Shown here: one piece after another, positions 39,116 through 48,255 of the stretch
Layout of the letters: every line of letters starts with the position of its first letter
Numbering within the stretch: position 1 is the stretch's first letter
Source: Microbacterium sp. p3-SID336
GTDB lineage: Bacteria; Actinomycetota; Actinomycetes; Actinomycetales; Microbacteriaceae
Direction: 5' to 3'
Assembly: GCF_025143365.1 (NCBI RefSeq)
Contig: NZ_JALXPE010000014.1
Coordinates: 1-64,000, forward strand
Length of the DNA: 64,000 nt
Made by a program: the position numbers and the translations under genes
Notes under the pieces: generated by a model
Seen by the model: the letters and a program-made list of their open reading frames with translations, nothing else
The model's database searches: none
Told to the model about the DNA's origin: nothing

Positions 39116-40066
39116 TCAGCCGGCGTTCTCGGGGGCGTCCTCCACCACGATGGGCGCCTCATCCGGATCCGCCCACACCGGTGCCGGCAGGGGAGTGTCG
39201 ACCGCACCGGCCTGGATCGCCCGCAGCGCCTCGGTGATCTCGTCGGCGTTCTCCGGCACGGGGAGTCCACACGTGCGAAGCTCCGACGGGAACTGGAGCG
39301 TCAGCCGGATCTTCCCCGCTTCGATGGCCTGGTTCGTGGTGCCGGTGCGGATCTCGCTGCCCGTCTGGATGGCAGGCACCTCGTCGCACACGTGGTACAC
39401 CTTGCCGCCGTCCACCCACACCACCTCGTCCTTCCCGAGCAACTGGATCACGGTGGACTGATCCGCCGTGTACTGCTCGATCGAGGGCGGGTCGAAGTCG
39501 ATGCCGATGAACACCGCGATCGCGGCGAGCACCACGCCGACGATGCCCGCGGTCGTCTTCTGCCCCTTGTCCATGTCCTTGTTCAGGAAGATCAGGACGA
39601 CCAGCGGGAGGAACGCCACGACCGCGATGATGGCGCCGAGCTGGTTCTGCACGAAGAAGCGGGCCTTGTCCGCCCTGCGGGCGGGGTCCAGACGGTTCGC
39701 CTTCTTCCACAGCAGCGAACCGGTGATGGACAGCGCCGCGATGACCACGAGGAGCACGAGCAGCGTCACGAAGGCCCACTGGGGGAACTGCGCCGTCGCC
39801 CCCTGCGTCTCCAGCAGCCCGGTTTCGGGATCGCGCACCAGAGCCCCGTCCTCGCCGACGACGACCCGTTGGCGCAGCAGCCAGAAGATGCCGAACGCCT
39901 CGCCCGCGATCGCGACGGCCCAGAGCACCGCGGCGATCCAGCGGAACCGGGTGGCTGTGGCCTTCGCTTCGGCGCTGGGCTTCCACCCCGCGGGCGGCTC
40001 GCGATCGGCCGCTCCCGTGGTGGGTCGCACGCCGGCGCCCGTGGTCTCGTCGCTGCTCTCGGCCAC
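39116..40066 (-). CDS. Four-pass membrane protein of unknown function
   Basis: A 316-residue protein with a polar N-terminus, four hydrophobic segments (around WIAAVLWAVAIAGEAFGIFW, FVTLLVLLVVIAALSITGSL, LGAIIAVVAFLPLVVLIFL and TAGIVGVVLAAIAVFIGI) and a soluble C-terminal domain (about 190-316). It ends 2 bp from the converging GntR gene. No function was recognised. Confidence 0.75.
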   Translation of the reverse strand: MAESSDETTGAGVRPTTGAADREPPAGWKPSAEAKATATRFRWIAAVLWAVAIAGEAFGIFWLLRQRVVVGEDGALVRDPETGLLETQGATAQFPQWAFVTLLVLLVVIAALSITGSLLWKKANRLDPARRADKARFFVQNQLGAIIAVVAFLPLVVLIFLNKDMDKGQKTTAGIVGVVLAAIAVFIGIDFDPPSIEQYTADQSTVIQLLGKDEVVWVDGGKVYHVCDEVPAIQTGSEIRTGTTNQAIEAGKIRLTLQFPSELRTCGLPVPENADEITEALRAIQAGAVDTPLPAPVWADPDEAPIVVEDAPENAG

Positions 40067-40147
40067 GCTGTTTCCTTCCCCCGAAGGCCCGGCCGCACGC
40101 GCCGAGGCAACAAGATCCTAATGGACCGGGTGTCCTACGCTGGAGGA

Positions 40148-40789
40148 ATGACTTCCGATCCCGATGACGCGCTGAGCTGGGAGGGCGACGACGCGGTCGA
40201 CGCCCGAGGTCCCGCCCGGCGGGGGCCTCGCCGCGCCAGGCCCGAGTCCTCGCCGCGCACGGCCGTGCCGTCGCAGCCGGCCACCGCGCAGGAGCAGGCG
40301 CCGACCGCGGAGCGCCCGACCTCCGCGGCCTCGACCTCCGGCGCTGTGGCGTCGGATGAGCCCGCGCCGTCATCCGTCGCCTCGGGCTCCGCGGCCCCGG
40401 GCTCCGCGGCCTCGGGGTCCGTCACCTCCGCTGATCGCGGCGCGCAGAGCAGCGAAACGGACCGCGCGGCGATCGATGACGAAGCCCCTGCGGGCCTCAG
40501 CACCGCGATGCTGCTGCTCGTCGGCGTCGTCGGCGGCATCTACCTTCTCTACACGGCGGGATGGATCATCGGCGGTCTCCGCTTGCAGCCGCTGGCCTCG
40601 TTCCTGGTCGCCGACGCGATGTTCCTGCCGTGGTTCGTGCTCGCCATCGCGGCGCCGGCGCTCTGGTTCCTCGCGACCTGGGTGCTCACGCGGGGCAGGG
40701 CGAGCTGGATCCGCGTCGCCGTGCTGCTGGCGGGCGTCGTACTCCTCGTGCCCTGGCCGTTCGTGACCGTGGGGGTGATCGGCGCATGA
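40148..40789 (+). CDS. Membrane protein with low-complexity N-terminus
   Basis: A 213-residue protein. Residues about 1-115 are Ala/Ser/Pro/Glu-rich and probably disordered; three membrane segments follow (around TAMLLLVGVVGGIYLLYTAG, FLVADAMFLPWFVLAIAAPA and VAVLLAGVVLLVPWPFVTVG). Database copies are sometimes called DNA polymerase III tau because of the low-complexity part; nothing here supports that. The ATG is preceded by GGAGGA and the stop overlaps the next start (ATGA). Confidence 0.72.
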   Translation: MTSDPDDALSWEGDDAVDARGPARRGPRRARPESSPRTAVPSQPATAQEQAPTAERPTSAASTSGAVASDEPAPSSVASGSAAPGSAASGSVTSADRGAQSSETDRAAIDDEAPAGLSTAMLLLVGVVGGIYLLYTAGWIIGGLRLQPLASFLVADAMFLPWFVLAIAAPALWFLATWVLTRGRASWIRVAVLLAGVVLLVPWPFVTVGVIGA

Positions 40790-41121
40790 CCGCCGCACAG
40801 ACGACACCGGCGGTGGCTCCGGGCTCGCCGCGTTGGCTGGTGTGGGCCGTGGTCGGCCTGGCCGGCCTGTTCTACGCGTACGCGGTGTGGAACGCCGTCG
40901 CGCACCTGATCACGATGGCGCAGACGGGGCTCACCGGCACCGGGTGGGCGGTCCTGCTGTTCGGCGTGGTCTTCCCTCTCATCGTCTTCGGATTCGCCTT
41001 CGCGATCGGACGCCGGAGGCGCGTGGGCGAGCTGGCCCTCGTGTTCCTCGCGGGGCTCGGCATCGTCGCGGTGTTCTGGATGAGCCTGCTGGCGCTGAGC
41101 CTGACGCTGCCGAGCGCCTGA
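40786..41121 (+). CDS. Three-pass small membrane protein
   Basis: A 111-residue protein with three hydrophobic segments (around WLVWAVVGLAGLFYAYAVW, GWAVLLFGVVFPLIVFGFAF and LALVFLAGLGIVAVFWMSLL). It is translationally coupled to the preceding membrane-protein gene, so the two probably act together. No function is recognised. It ends 126 bp before serA. Confidence 0.75.
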   Translation: MTAAQTTPAVAPGSPRWLVWAVVGLAGLFYAYAVWNAVAHLITMAQTGLTGTGWAVLLFGVVFPLIVFGFAFAIGRRRRVGELALVFLAGLGIVAVFWMSLLALSLTLPSA

Positions 41122-41247
41122 CGAGGCGGACCGTCACACGGCACGGAGCGGGGTGGCGGCTCCGGTAGAGTTGTCGCGATCGCGCCCCCGACGGTGTGCG
41201 GCGCATCGGCCCCTCCCGCCCTGTCGTGCTGCCCCGAAGGATCCACT

Positions 41248-42852
41248 GTGCCGAAGCCCGTCGTGCTCATCGCCGAAGTACTCTCTCCCGCCACGATCGA
41301 GGCGCTCGGCCCCGACTTCGACGTCCGCCATGTCGACGGCACCGACCGCGAGGCACTGTTCGGCGCTCTCGCGGAGGCCGACGCGGTGCTGATCCGCTCG
41401 GCGACCCGCATCGACGAGGAGGCGCTGACGCACGCGCCGAAGCTGAAGGTGGTCGCCCGCGCGGGCGTCGGCCTGGACAACGTCGACATCAAGGCGGCGA
41501 CCGCGGCCGGCGTCATGGTCGTCAACGCGCCGACGTCGAACATCGTGTCGGCGGCCGAGCTGACGGTCGGCCACATCCTCAGCCTCGCGCGCCGCATCCC
41601 GGCCGCGCACGCCTCGCTCGCCGCCGGGCAGTGGAAGCGCAGCTCCTTCACCGGCGCCGAGCTGTTCGAGAAGACGGTCGGCATCGTCGGCCTGGGCCGG
41701 ATCGGCGCTCTCGTGGCCGCTCGTCTCGCGGCGTTCGACATGCGCGTCGTCGCGTACGACCCCTACGTCACCTCCGCACGCGCCCAGCAGCTCGGCGTGC
41801 AGCTGCTCTCGCTGGACGAGCTCGTCGCCGAAGCCGACTTCCTCACCATCCACATGCCGAAGACCCCCGAGACGACGGGCATGATCGGCGCCGAGCAGTT
41901 CGCCGCCATGAAGCCGACCGCGTTCGTCGTCAACGTCGCCCGTGGCGGTCTCATCGATGAGGAGGCGCTGCACGAGGCGCTCGTCGCGGGCGAGATCGCC
42001 GGCGCCGGTCTCGACGTGTTCACCTCGGAGCCGCCGGCGGAAGGCGGCAGCGCCCGCGCTCTGCTCGACCTCCCCAACGTGGTCGTCACACCGCACCTGG
42101 GCGCGAGCACCGAGGAGGCGCAGGAGAAGGCCGGCGTGTCCGTCGCCCGCTCGGTGCGCCTCGCCCTCGGCGGCGACCTGGTGCCGGATGCGGTGAACGT
42201 CGCGGGTGGTGTCATCGACCCGTACGTCCGCCCCGGCATCTCGCTCGTGGAGAAGCTCGGTCAGATCTTCGCGGCGCTCGCGACCTCGCCGCTCACGAGC
42301 CTCGACGTGGAGGTGCACGGCGAGCTGAACGAGTACGACGTGAGCGTCCTCAAGCTCGCGGCCCTCAAGGGCGTGTTCACGAACATCGTCAGCGAGACCG
42401 TGTCGTACGTGAACGCCCCTCTGCTGGCCGAGCAGCGCGGCATCGCCGTCCGTCTCCTCCAGGACGACGTGAGCGAGGAGTACCGCAACGTCATCACCCT
42501 GACGGGCGCGCTCTCCGACGGCACGCAGCTCTCGGTCTCCGGCACGCTGACCGGTCCCAAGCAGACGGAGAAGCTGGTCGGTATCAACGATCACGCACTC
42601 GAACTGCCGATCGAGAAGCACCACGTCGTGATGCTCTACACGGACCGTCCGGGAATCGTGGCCGTGTACGGCCAGAAGTTCGGCGAGGCCGGCATCAACA
42701 TCGCCGGCATGCAGATCGCGCGACGGGCTGCCGGAGATCAGGCGCTCAGCGTGCTCACGCTCGACTCGCCGGTCTCCGAGGAGCTTCTCGACGACGTGCG
42801 CGACGCGATCGACGCCGACCTGTTCCGGCAGATCGAGATCACCGAGGTCTGA
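41248..42852 (+). CDS. serA: D-3-phosphoglycerate dehydrogenase
   Basis: A 534-residue enzyme of the long (type I) SerA class, first step of serine synthesis. The NAD-binding motif is VGLGRIGALVAARL. The D-isomer dehydrogenase signature TIHMPKTPETTGMIG is followed by NVARGGLIDEEAL and the catalytic His in VTPHLGASTEEAQ. An intervening ASB domain (about 320-450) and a C-terminal ACT domain (MLYTDRPGIVAVYGQ) follow. The GTG start at 41248 has GAAGGATCC upstream. Confidence 0.95.
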   Translation: MPKPVVLIAEVLSPATIEALGPDFDVRHVDGTDREALFGALAEADAVLIRSATRIDEEALTHAPKLKVVARAGVGLDNVDIKAATAAGVMVVNAPTSNIVSAAELTVGHILSLARRIPAAHASLAAGQWKRSSFTGAELFEKTVGIVGLGRIGALVAARLAAFDMRVVAYDPYVTSARAQQLGVQLLSLDELVAEADFLTIHMPKTPETTGMIGAEQFAAMKPTAFVVNVARGGLIDEEALHEALVAGEIAGAGLDVFTSEPPAEGGSARALLDLPNVVVTPHLGASTEEAQEKAGVSVARSVRLALGGDLVPDAVNVAGGVIDPYVRPGISLVEKLGQIFAALATSPLTSLDVEVHGELNEYDVSVLKLAALKGVFTNIVSETVSYVNAPLLAEQRGIAVRLLQDDVSEEYRNVITLTGALSDGTQLSVSGTLTGPKQTEKLVGINDHALELPIEKHHVVMLYTDRPGIVAVYGQKFGEAGINIAGMQIARRAAGDQALSVLTLDSPVSEELLDDVRDAIDADLFRQIEITEV

Positions 42853-42865
42853 GCGGAGCGTTTCG

Positions 42866-42902
42866 GACGAAGGGCGGGAGCACGCGGCTCCCGCCCTTCG
42901 TC
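42866..42902 (+). terminator. Hairpin terminator after serA
   Basis: A perfect 15-bp stem (GACGAAGGGCGGGAG / CTCCCGCCCTTCGTC) with a 7-base loop, 13 bp after the stop. Confidence 0.8.
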
Positions 42903-42933
42903 GTCTCCCGCCGCGGCTTCCTCCGGTCGCGGC

Positions 42934-43476
42934 TCAGGCCGTCGCGCGCAGGACCAGGGCGATCAGGTTGGCGAGCTCGTCGCTGCGCGGCACGAGCCGT
43001 TCGGGGCCGTGCACATCGAGGGAGTTGTTGAAGTAGAGGCCGTCGCTCACGAGCATGACGAGGTCGAGGCTCGCGGTGTCCCGCACGTGCGGGCGGATGG
43101 TCTCGGCCCAGCGCCGGCGGGTGTCGCGGAGCATGTCCGCCGCGCGGGGGGATCCCCCCTGGGCGAGCCGGGTGGCCGCGATCAGCGCCCGGTCCAGCGC
43201 GTCGTCCTCCATGACGGAGGTGCGGACGTAGTACGCGACCGGTCCCTCCTCGGCGGCGTTCATGCGCTCCAGGTCGAGCGTCGTGAGGTGCTCGAGCCGG
43301 TCGAGCAGACCGGTCTCCAACTCCTCCTTCGAACCGAAGTGGTAGAGCAGGCCGCCCTTGGAGACGCCTGCGGCCTTGGCGGTCGCGTCGAGGGTGGCGG
43401 CGCGTTCCCCCTCGTCGATCAGGATCGCCTCGAAGGCGTCGAGCACCTTCTCGCGGGCCAGGGGAGGGCGCGGCAT
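42934..43476 (-). CDS. TetR family repressor
   Basis: A 180-residue TetR regulator. The N-terminal HTH is at about 5-52 (REKVLDAFEAILIDEG, TLDATAKAAGVSKGGLLYHF). The ATG at 43476 has AGAGGA at good distance; another ATG lies two codons upstream. It is divergent from a QacA/EmrB-type exporter at 43573, the usual arrangement for an exporter repressor. An operator-like repeat overlaps its -10 region. Confidence 0.9.
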   Translation of the reverse strand: MPRPPLAREKVLDAFEAILIDEGERAATLDATAKAAGVSKGGLLYHFGSKEELETGLLDRLEHLTTLDLERMNAAEEGPVAYYVRTSVMEDDALDRALIAATRLAQGGSPRAADMLRDTRRRWAETIRPHVRDTASLDLVMLVSDGLYFNNSLDVHGPERLVPRSDELANLIALVLRATA

Positions 43477-43520
43477 GTTCATCCTCTGTTCAGTGGGGAC
43501 GGGTCCAACTCTGTTACTAT

Positions 43521-43534
43521 ACCAGCCGGACGGT
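43521..43534. promoter_or_regulatory. TetR-type operator candidate
   Basis: ACCAGCCGGACGGT: the outer ACC/GGT and the central CCGG are symmetric with mismatches between. It lies in the divergent tetR/MFS promoter and touches a TATAGT -10-like box on the minus strand (43516-43521). Confidence 0.4.
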
Positions 43535-43572
43535 TCACATACGGGACCGCCGAACGACAGGAGAGGTGTTCC

Positions 43573-45108
43573 ATGACCCGTACTGCGTCGATTCCGACGA
43601 CAGAGACGGAAGCGCCCCGCGTCGGCGCACGGGGCTGGGCGGCGCTCGTCGTCCTCATGCTGCCCGTGCTGCTGGTGTCGGTGGACAACACGGTGCTGAG
43701 CTTCGCGCTGCCCGAGATCTCGATCTCGCTCGCGCCCACCGGTGCCGAACAGCTGTGGATCATCGACGTCTACCCGCTCGTGCTCGCGGGGCTGCTCGTG
43801 ACCATGGGCACGCTGGGCGACCGCTTCGGCCGGCGCCGCCTGCTGCTCATCGGCGCCACCGGCTTCGCCGTGGTCTCGGCTCTCGCGGCGTTCGCTCCCA
43901 CGGCGGGGCTGCTGATCGCCGCCAGGGCGCTCCTCGGCTTCTTCGGCGCGATGCTGATGCCGTCCACGCTGTCGCTGCTGCGCTCGATCTTCCAGAACCG
44001 CGACCAGCGCCGCATGGCCATCGCGGTGTGGGCCTCCGCGTTCTCCGCAGGCTCTGCCCTCGGCCCGATCGTCGGCGGGTTCCTGCTCGAGCACTTCGCG
44101 TGGGGCTCGGTGTTCCTCATCGCGGTGCCCGTGCTCATCCCGCTCCTGATCGGCGCGCCGCTGCTCGTGCCGGAGAGCCGTGACCCGCACCCCGGCCGGA
44201 TCGACCCGATTAGCATCGTGCTGTCGATGGCCGCGATGATCCCGGTGGTCTACGCAATCAAGTCGTTCGCGGTGGACGGCCCCTCGCTCTCCGCGGGTGG
44301 GTGGGCGCTGCTCGGCCTGCTGATGGGCGGCCTGTTCGTGCGCCGTCAGCTGCGCGCCGACACCCCCATGCTCGACATGGCGCTGTTCCGTCGAGGGTCG
44401 TTCTCCGGCGCGATCCTCGTGAACCTGCTCAGCGTGGTCGCGCTCGTGGGCTTCCTCTACTTCGTCTCGCAGCACGTCCAGCTCGTCCTGGGGCTCTCGC
44501 CCATGATGGCCGGGCTCGCGCTCGTGCCCGGCATGGCCGCGATGATCGTCGCCGGACTCACCGTGGTGCCGATCTCCCGTCGCGTCGCTCCGCACATCCT
44601 GATCCCGGCGGCGCTGGTGTTCTCGGTCGCGGGCTACCTGATCGTGGCCTTCACCACGCACGAGCACGGTGTGACGCCGCTCATCCTGGCCTTCGCCGTC
44701 CTGGGCATCGGCATCGGGGCCGCCGAGACGATCTCCAACGAGCTGATCCTGTCCAGCGCCCCCGCGGCGAAGGCCGGTGCCGCGAGCGCCGTCTCCGAGA
44801 CCGCCTACGAGCTCGGCGCCGTGCTGGGCACCGCGGTCCTCGGCGGCATCATTACCGCGTTCTACCGGGGCGCGCTCGTGCTGCCGGACGGCCTTCCGGA
44901 CGACGCGGTGCACGCCGCGCAGGAGACCCTCGCGGGTGCGTACACCGCCGCGCAGCAGCTGCCGGCACAGCTCGGGGACGCGCTGTGGCGGGCGGCGGCC
45001 GACGCCTTCGGCTCGGGGGTCACGGTGACCTCGCTCATCGGCGCGGGGCTCGTGGTGATCGCAGGCGTGATCGCCGCCGTCACACTGCGCAAGGCACCCA
45101 CGCACTGA
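43573..45108 (+). CDS. MFS multidrug exporter, DHA2 (QacA/EmrB) type
   Basis: A 511-residue 14-segment drug:H+ antiporter. Segment 1 carries the DHA2 motif [16 protein letters not shown]; motif A reads [13 protein letters not shown] and motif C-like [17 protein letters not shown] with AGGAGAGGTGTTCC upstream. It would export hydrophobic or cationic toxic compounds, under the divergent TetR repressor. Confidence 0.92.
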   Translation: MTRTASIPTTETEAPRVGARGWAALVVLMLPVLLVSVDNTVLSFALPEISISLAPTGAEQLWIIDVYPLVLAGLLVTMGTLGDRFGRRRLLLIGATGFAVVSALAAFAPTAGLLIAARALLGFFGAMLMPSTLSLLRSIFQNRDQRRMAIAVWASAFSAGSALGPIVGGFLLEHFAWGSVFLIAVPVLIPLLIGAPLLVPESRDPHPGRIDPISIVLSMAAMIPVVYAIKSFAVDGPSLSAGGWALLGLLMGGLFVRRQLRADTPMLDMALFRRGSFSGAILVNLLSVVALVGFLYFVSQHVQLVLGLSPMMAGLALVPGMAAMIVAGLTVVPISRRVAPHILIPAALVFSVAGYLIVAFTTHEHGVTPLILAFAVLGIGIGAAETISNELILSSAPAAKAGAASAVSETAYELGAVLGTAVLGGIITAFYRGALVLPDGLPDDAVHAAQETLAGAYTAAQQLPAQLGDALWRAAADAFGSGVTVTSLIGAGLVVIAGVIAAVTLRKAPTH

Positions 45109-45190
45109 CCACTACGCTGGGGGGACCGGCCCGTTCGACCCGCGGTCGCTCCGCGGCCGGTCCACCCCCGTGCAGTGCGCAAGGAGTCTC

Positions 45191-46234
45191 ATGTCGCGAG
45201 TCGTGAAGCTGGCCGTCATCCCCGGTGACGGCATCGGTCCCGAGGTCATCGCCGAGGCGGAGAAGGTGCTCGACACCGTCACCGCCGACAGCGGCGTGAC
45301 GTTCGACAAGACCCGCTTCTCGCTCGGAGCCGCGAGGTACCTGGAGACGGGGGACACCCTCACCGACGACGACCTCGCCGCCATCTCCGCTCACGACGCG
45401 ATCCTGCTCGGTGCGGTCGGCGGCACGCCCGGCGACCCCCGCCTGAAGGACGCGAACATCGAGCGCGGGCTGCTGCTGAAGCTCCGCTTCACGCTCGATC
45501 ACTACGTGAACCTGCGCCCGTCGAAGCTCTACACCGGGGCACCGGGACCGCTGGCCGAGCCCGGCGACATCGACTTCGTGGTCGTGCGCGAGGGCACCGA
45601 GGGACCGTATGTCGGCAATGGCGGCGCGATCCGCACCGGCACGCCGCACGAGGTGGCCAACGAGACCTCGGTCAACACCGCCTTCGGCGTGGAGCGCGTC
45701 GTGCGCTACGCGTTCGAACTCGCGGAGCGCCGCCGGAAGAAGCTGACCCTGGTGCACAAGACCAACGTGCTCGTGCACGCGGGCGCGATCTGGCAGCGCA
45801 TCGTGAACGAGGTCGCCCGCGAACACCCCGACGTGACGGTCGACTACCTGCACGTCGACGCCGCCACGATCTTCCTGGTCACCGACCCGTCGCGCTTCGA
45901 CGTGATCGTGACCGACAATCTCTTCGGTGACATCCTCACCGACCTCGCCGGCGCCGTCACAGGCGGTATCGGCCTCGCCGCCTCCGGGAACATCAACCCG
46001 GATGGCGTCTTCCCGTCGATGTTCGAGCCCGTGCACGGCTCGGCGCCGGACATCGCGGGCCAGCAGAAGGCCGACCCGACCGCCGCGATCCTCTCGATCG
46101 CGCTGCTGCTCGACCACCTCGGACTCACTGCCGAGTCGGCGCGTGTGAGCGCCGCGGTCGAGGCGGACATCGCCGCGCGCAGCGGTGCCCGCACGACGGC
46201 GGAGATCGGCTCCGCCATCACTGCCCGCCTCTGA
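45191..46234 (+). CDS. leuB: 3-isopropylmalate dehydrogenase
   Basis: A 347-residue NAD-dependent enzyme of leucine synthesis. Motifs are [27 protein letters not shown], the catalytic Lys in [10 protein letters not shown] and the metal-binding [15 protein letters not shown]. The ATG at 45191 has AAGGAGTCTC upstream. ilvE follows after 62 bp, so the two branched-chain steps are likely co-transcribed. Confidence 0.95.
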   Translation: MSRVVKLAVIPGDGIGPEVIAEAEKVLDTVTADSGVTFDKTRFSLGAARYLETGDTLTDDDLAAISAHDAILLGAVGGTPGDPRLKDANIERGLLLKLRFTLDHYVNLRPSKLYTGAPGPLAEPGDIDFVVVREGTEGPYVGNGGAIRTGTPHEVANETSVNTAFGVERVVRYAFELAERRRKKLTLVHKTNVLVHAGAIWQRIVNEVAREHPDVTVDYLHVDAATIFLVTDPSRFDVIVTDNLFGDILTDLAGAVTGGIGLAASGNINPDGVFPSMFEPVHGSAPDIAGQQKADPTAAILSIALLLDHLGLTAESARVSAAVEADIAARSGARTTAEIGSAITARL

Positions 46235-46296
46235 GCGACGGGCGTAGGCTGACAGGGCGCGAGGATGCGCCCACCCCACAAGGATTGGATGACGAG

Positions 46297-47397
46297 ATGA
46301 CGACCATCGACGCCGAGACGAGCGTGGCTCCGCTGGAGTTCGCCGTGACGAAGAACCTGAACGCGGCCAGCCCGCAGCGCCTCGCCGAGGTGCTCGAGAA
46401 CCCCGGCTTCGGGGTCGTCTTCACCGACCACATGGTCGACATCTGCTGGTCGGCGAAGGGGGGCTGGCACCGCCCGCGCGTGCAGCCCTACGGCCCGATC
46501 CCGCTCGACCCTGCCGCGTCGGTGCTGCACTACGCCCAGGAGATCTTCGAGGGCATCAAGGCGTACCGGCACGCGGACGGCTCGATCCACACGTTCCGTC
46601 CCGACCGCAACGCCGCACGCCTGCAGGCCAGCGCCCGTCGTCTCGCCCTGCCTGAGCTGCCCACCGAGTACTTCATCCAGTCCCTGCGGGAACTGATCGC
46701 CGTCGACGGCCGCTGGGTGCCCTCCGGCGCCGACCAGAGCCTGTACCTGCGTCCGTTCATGTTCGCCAAGGAAGCCTTCCTCGGTGTGCGCGCCGCGCAG
46801 AAGGTGGCCTACTACGTGATCGCGAGCCCCGCGGGCGCCTACTTCACGGGCGGCGTGAAGCCCGTCCGCATCTGGCTCTCCGAGGACTACGCCCGTGCGG
46901 GCAAGGGCGGCACCGGCAAGGCGAAGACCGGCGGGAACTACGCCTCCAGCCTCCTCCCGCAGGCGGAGGCCAGCGCCAAGGGCTGCGATCAGGTCGTGTT
47001 CCTCAACGAGAAGCGCGACGTCGAGGAGCTCGGCGGCATGAACGTCGTGTTCGTGTTCAAGGACGGCCGTGTGGTCACGCCGGAGTCGGACAGCATCCTC
47101 GAGGGCATCACGCGCGACTCGCTGCTGCAGCTCGCGGAGGACCGCGGCTACACGGTCGAGAAGCGCGCGATCTCCATCGACGAGTGGCGCGACGGGGTGG
47201 CCTCCGGCGACATCGTCGAGGTATTCGCGTGCGGTACCGCCGCGGTGGTCACGCCGATCGGCGCGCTCGTGGGCGAGGGCTTCGACGAGCCGCAGCCCCT
47301 GGGCCAGCTGGCCCTGTCGCTGCGCGAGGAGCTCACCGACATCCAGTACGGCCGCCGCGAGGACAAGCACGGCTGGCTCGTGCGCCTCGACGCCTGA
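46297..47397 (+). CDS. ilvE: Branched-chain amino acid aminotransferase
   Basis: A 366-residue class IV PLP enzyme catalysing the last transamination to Val, Leu and Ile. The PLP-binding Lys210 lies in AKTGGNYASSL. EIFEGIKAYRHADGSI and the EGITRDSLLQLA segment are typical. The ATG at 46297 is chosen over a TTG four codons upstream. It is downstream of leuB and ends at a terminator. Confidence 0.95.
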   Translation: MTTIDAETSVAPLEFAVTKNLNAASPQRLAEVLENPGFGVVFTDHMVDICWSAKGGWHRPRVQPYGPIPLDPAASVLHYAQEIFEGIKAYRHADGSIHTFRPDRNAARLQASARRLALPELPTEYFIQSLRELIAVDGRWVPSGADQSLYLRPFMFAKEAFLGVRAAQKVAYYVIASPAGAYFTGGVKPVRIWLSEDYARAGKGGTGKAKTGGNYASSLLPQAEASAKGCDQVVFLNEKRDVEELGGMNVVFVFKDGRVVTPESDSILEGITRDSLLQLAEDRGYTVEKRAISIDEWRDGVASGDIVEVFACGTAAVVTPIGALVGEGFDEPQPLGQLALSLREELTDIQYGRREDKHGWLVRLDA

Positions 47398-47416
47398 TAC
47401 GCTTCGTCACTTCCTC

Positions 47417-47456
47417 CACGAGACCCCGGGCGGGACGACCTGCTCGGGGTCTCGTG
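47417..47456 (+). terminator. Hairpin terminator after ilvE
   Basis: A perfect 12-bp stem (CACGAGACCCCG / CGGGGTCTCGTG) with a 16-base loop, 19 bp after the ilvE stop. Confidence 0.75.
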
Positions 47457-47475
47457 TGCTCGATAGGCTCTATCC

Positions 47476-48255
47476 ATGAAGATCGCCCGGTTCAGTCACG
47501 ACGACGCCATCATGTACGGGATCATCGACGAGCGGGAGCTCGTGGTGCTGGCAGGGGACCCGATGTTCTCCGGTTACGAGACCACGGGCGCCCGGGTGCC
47601 GCTGGCCGACGCAGCCCTGCTCGCGCCGGTCATCCCGCGGTCGAAGGTCGTGTGCGTGGGCAAGAACTATCACGACCACGCCGCCGAGATGGGGGGAGTG
47701 GCGCCCGAGGAGCCGCTGCTGTTCCTCAAGCCCAACACCGCCGTGATCGGCCCCGGCGACACGATCGTCCGTCCGACCGCGCTGTCGGAGCGCACGGAGT
47801 ACGAGGGCGAGCTCGTCGTGGTGATCGGCAAGGTCGCGAAAAACGTCAAGGCCGAGAACGCGCTCGACTACGTGCTCGGCTACACCATCGGCAACGACGT
47901 GACGGCGCGTGACCTGCAGCGCAAGGACGGGCAGTGGTCGCGCGCGAAGGGCTTCGACACGTTCTGCCCGCTGGGGCCGGTGATCGAGACCGACTTCGAC
48001 GCGTCCACGGCGACCATCGAGACCCGCGTGAACGGTGAGGTGCGTCAGCAGGCACCGCTGACTGACATGATCCACTCCGTCCCCGCGATCATCGAGTACG
48101 CCTCGGCGGTGTTCACCCTGCTCCCCGGTGACGTGATCATGACCGGCACGCCCGCCGGCGTCGGGACGTTCGTCGCGGGCGATGTGGTCGAGGTGGAGAT
48201 CACCGGCCTCGGCATCCTGCGGAACACCGTGCGCGACGCCACTTCCGCCTCATGA
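47476..48255 (+). CDS. Fumarylacetoacetate hydrolase family protein
   Basis: A 259-residue FAH-fold hydrolase. The conserved features are CVGKNYHDHAAEMGG, metal ligands in EYEGELVVVIGK (E-x-E) and IGNDVTARDLQ (Asp), then KGFDTFCPLGP and LLPGDVIMTGTPAGVG. Members include acylpyruvases, oxaloacetate decarboxylases and isomerases, so the exact substrate is open. The stop overlaps the following MFS gene by 4 bases (ATGA). Confidence 0.9.
   Translation: MKIARFSHDDAIMYGIIDERELVVLAGDPMFSGYETTGARVPLADAALLAPVIPRSKVVCVGKNYHDHAAEMGGVAPEEPLLFLKPNTAVIGPGDTIVRPTALSERTEYEGELVVVIGKVAKNVKAENALDYVLGYTIGNDVTARDLQRKDGQWSRAKGFDTFCPLGPVIETDFDASTATIETRVNGEVRQQAPLTDMIHSVPAIIEYASAVFTLLPGDVIMTGTPAGVGTFVAGDVVEVEITGLGILRNTVRDATSAS

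Noticed and set aside
40148..40789. DNA polymerase III gamma/tau annotation
   Set aside because: Only the low-complexity Ala/Ser/Pro stretch could give such a match. The rest is three membrane segments.
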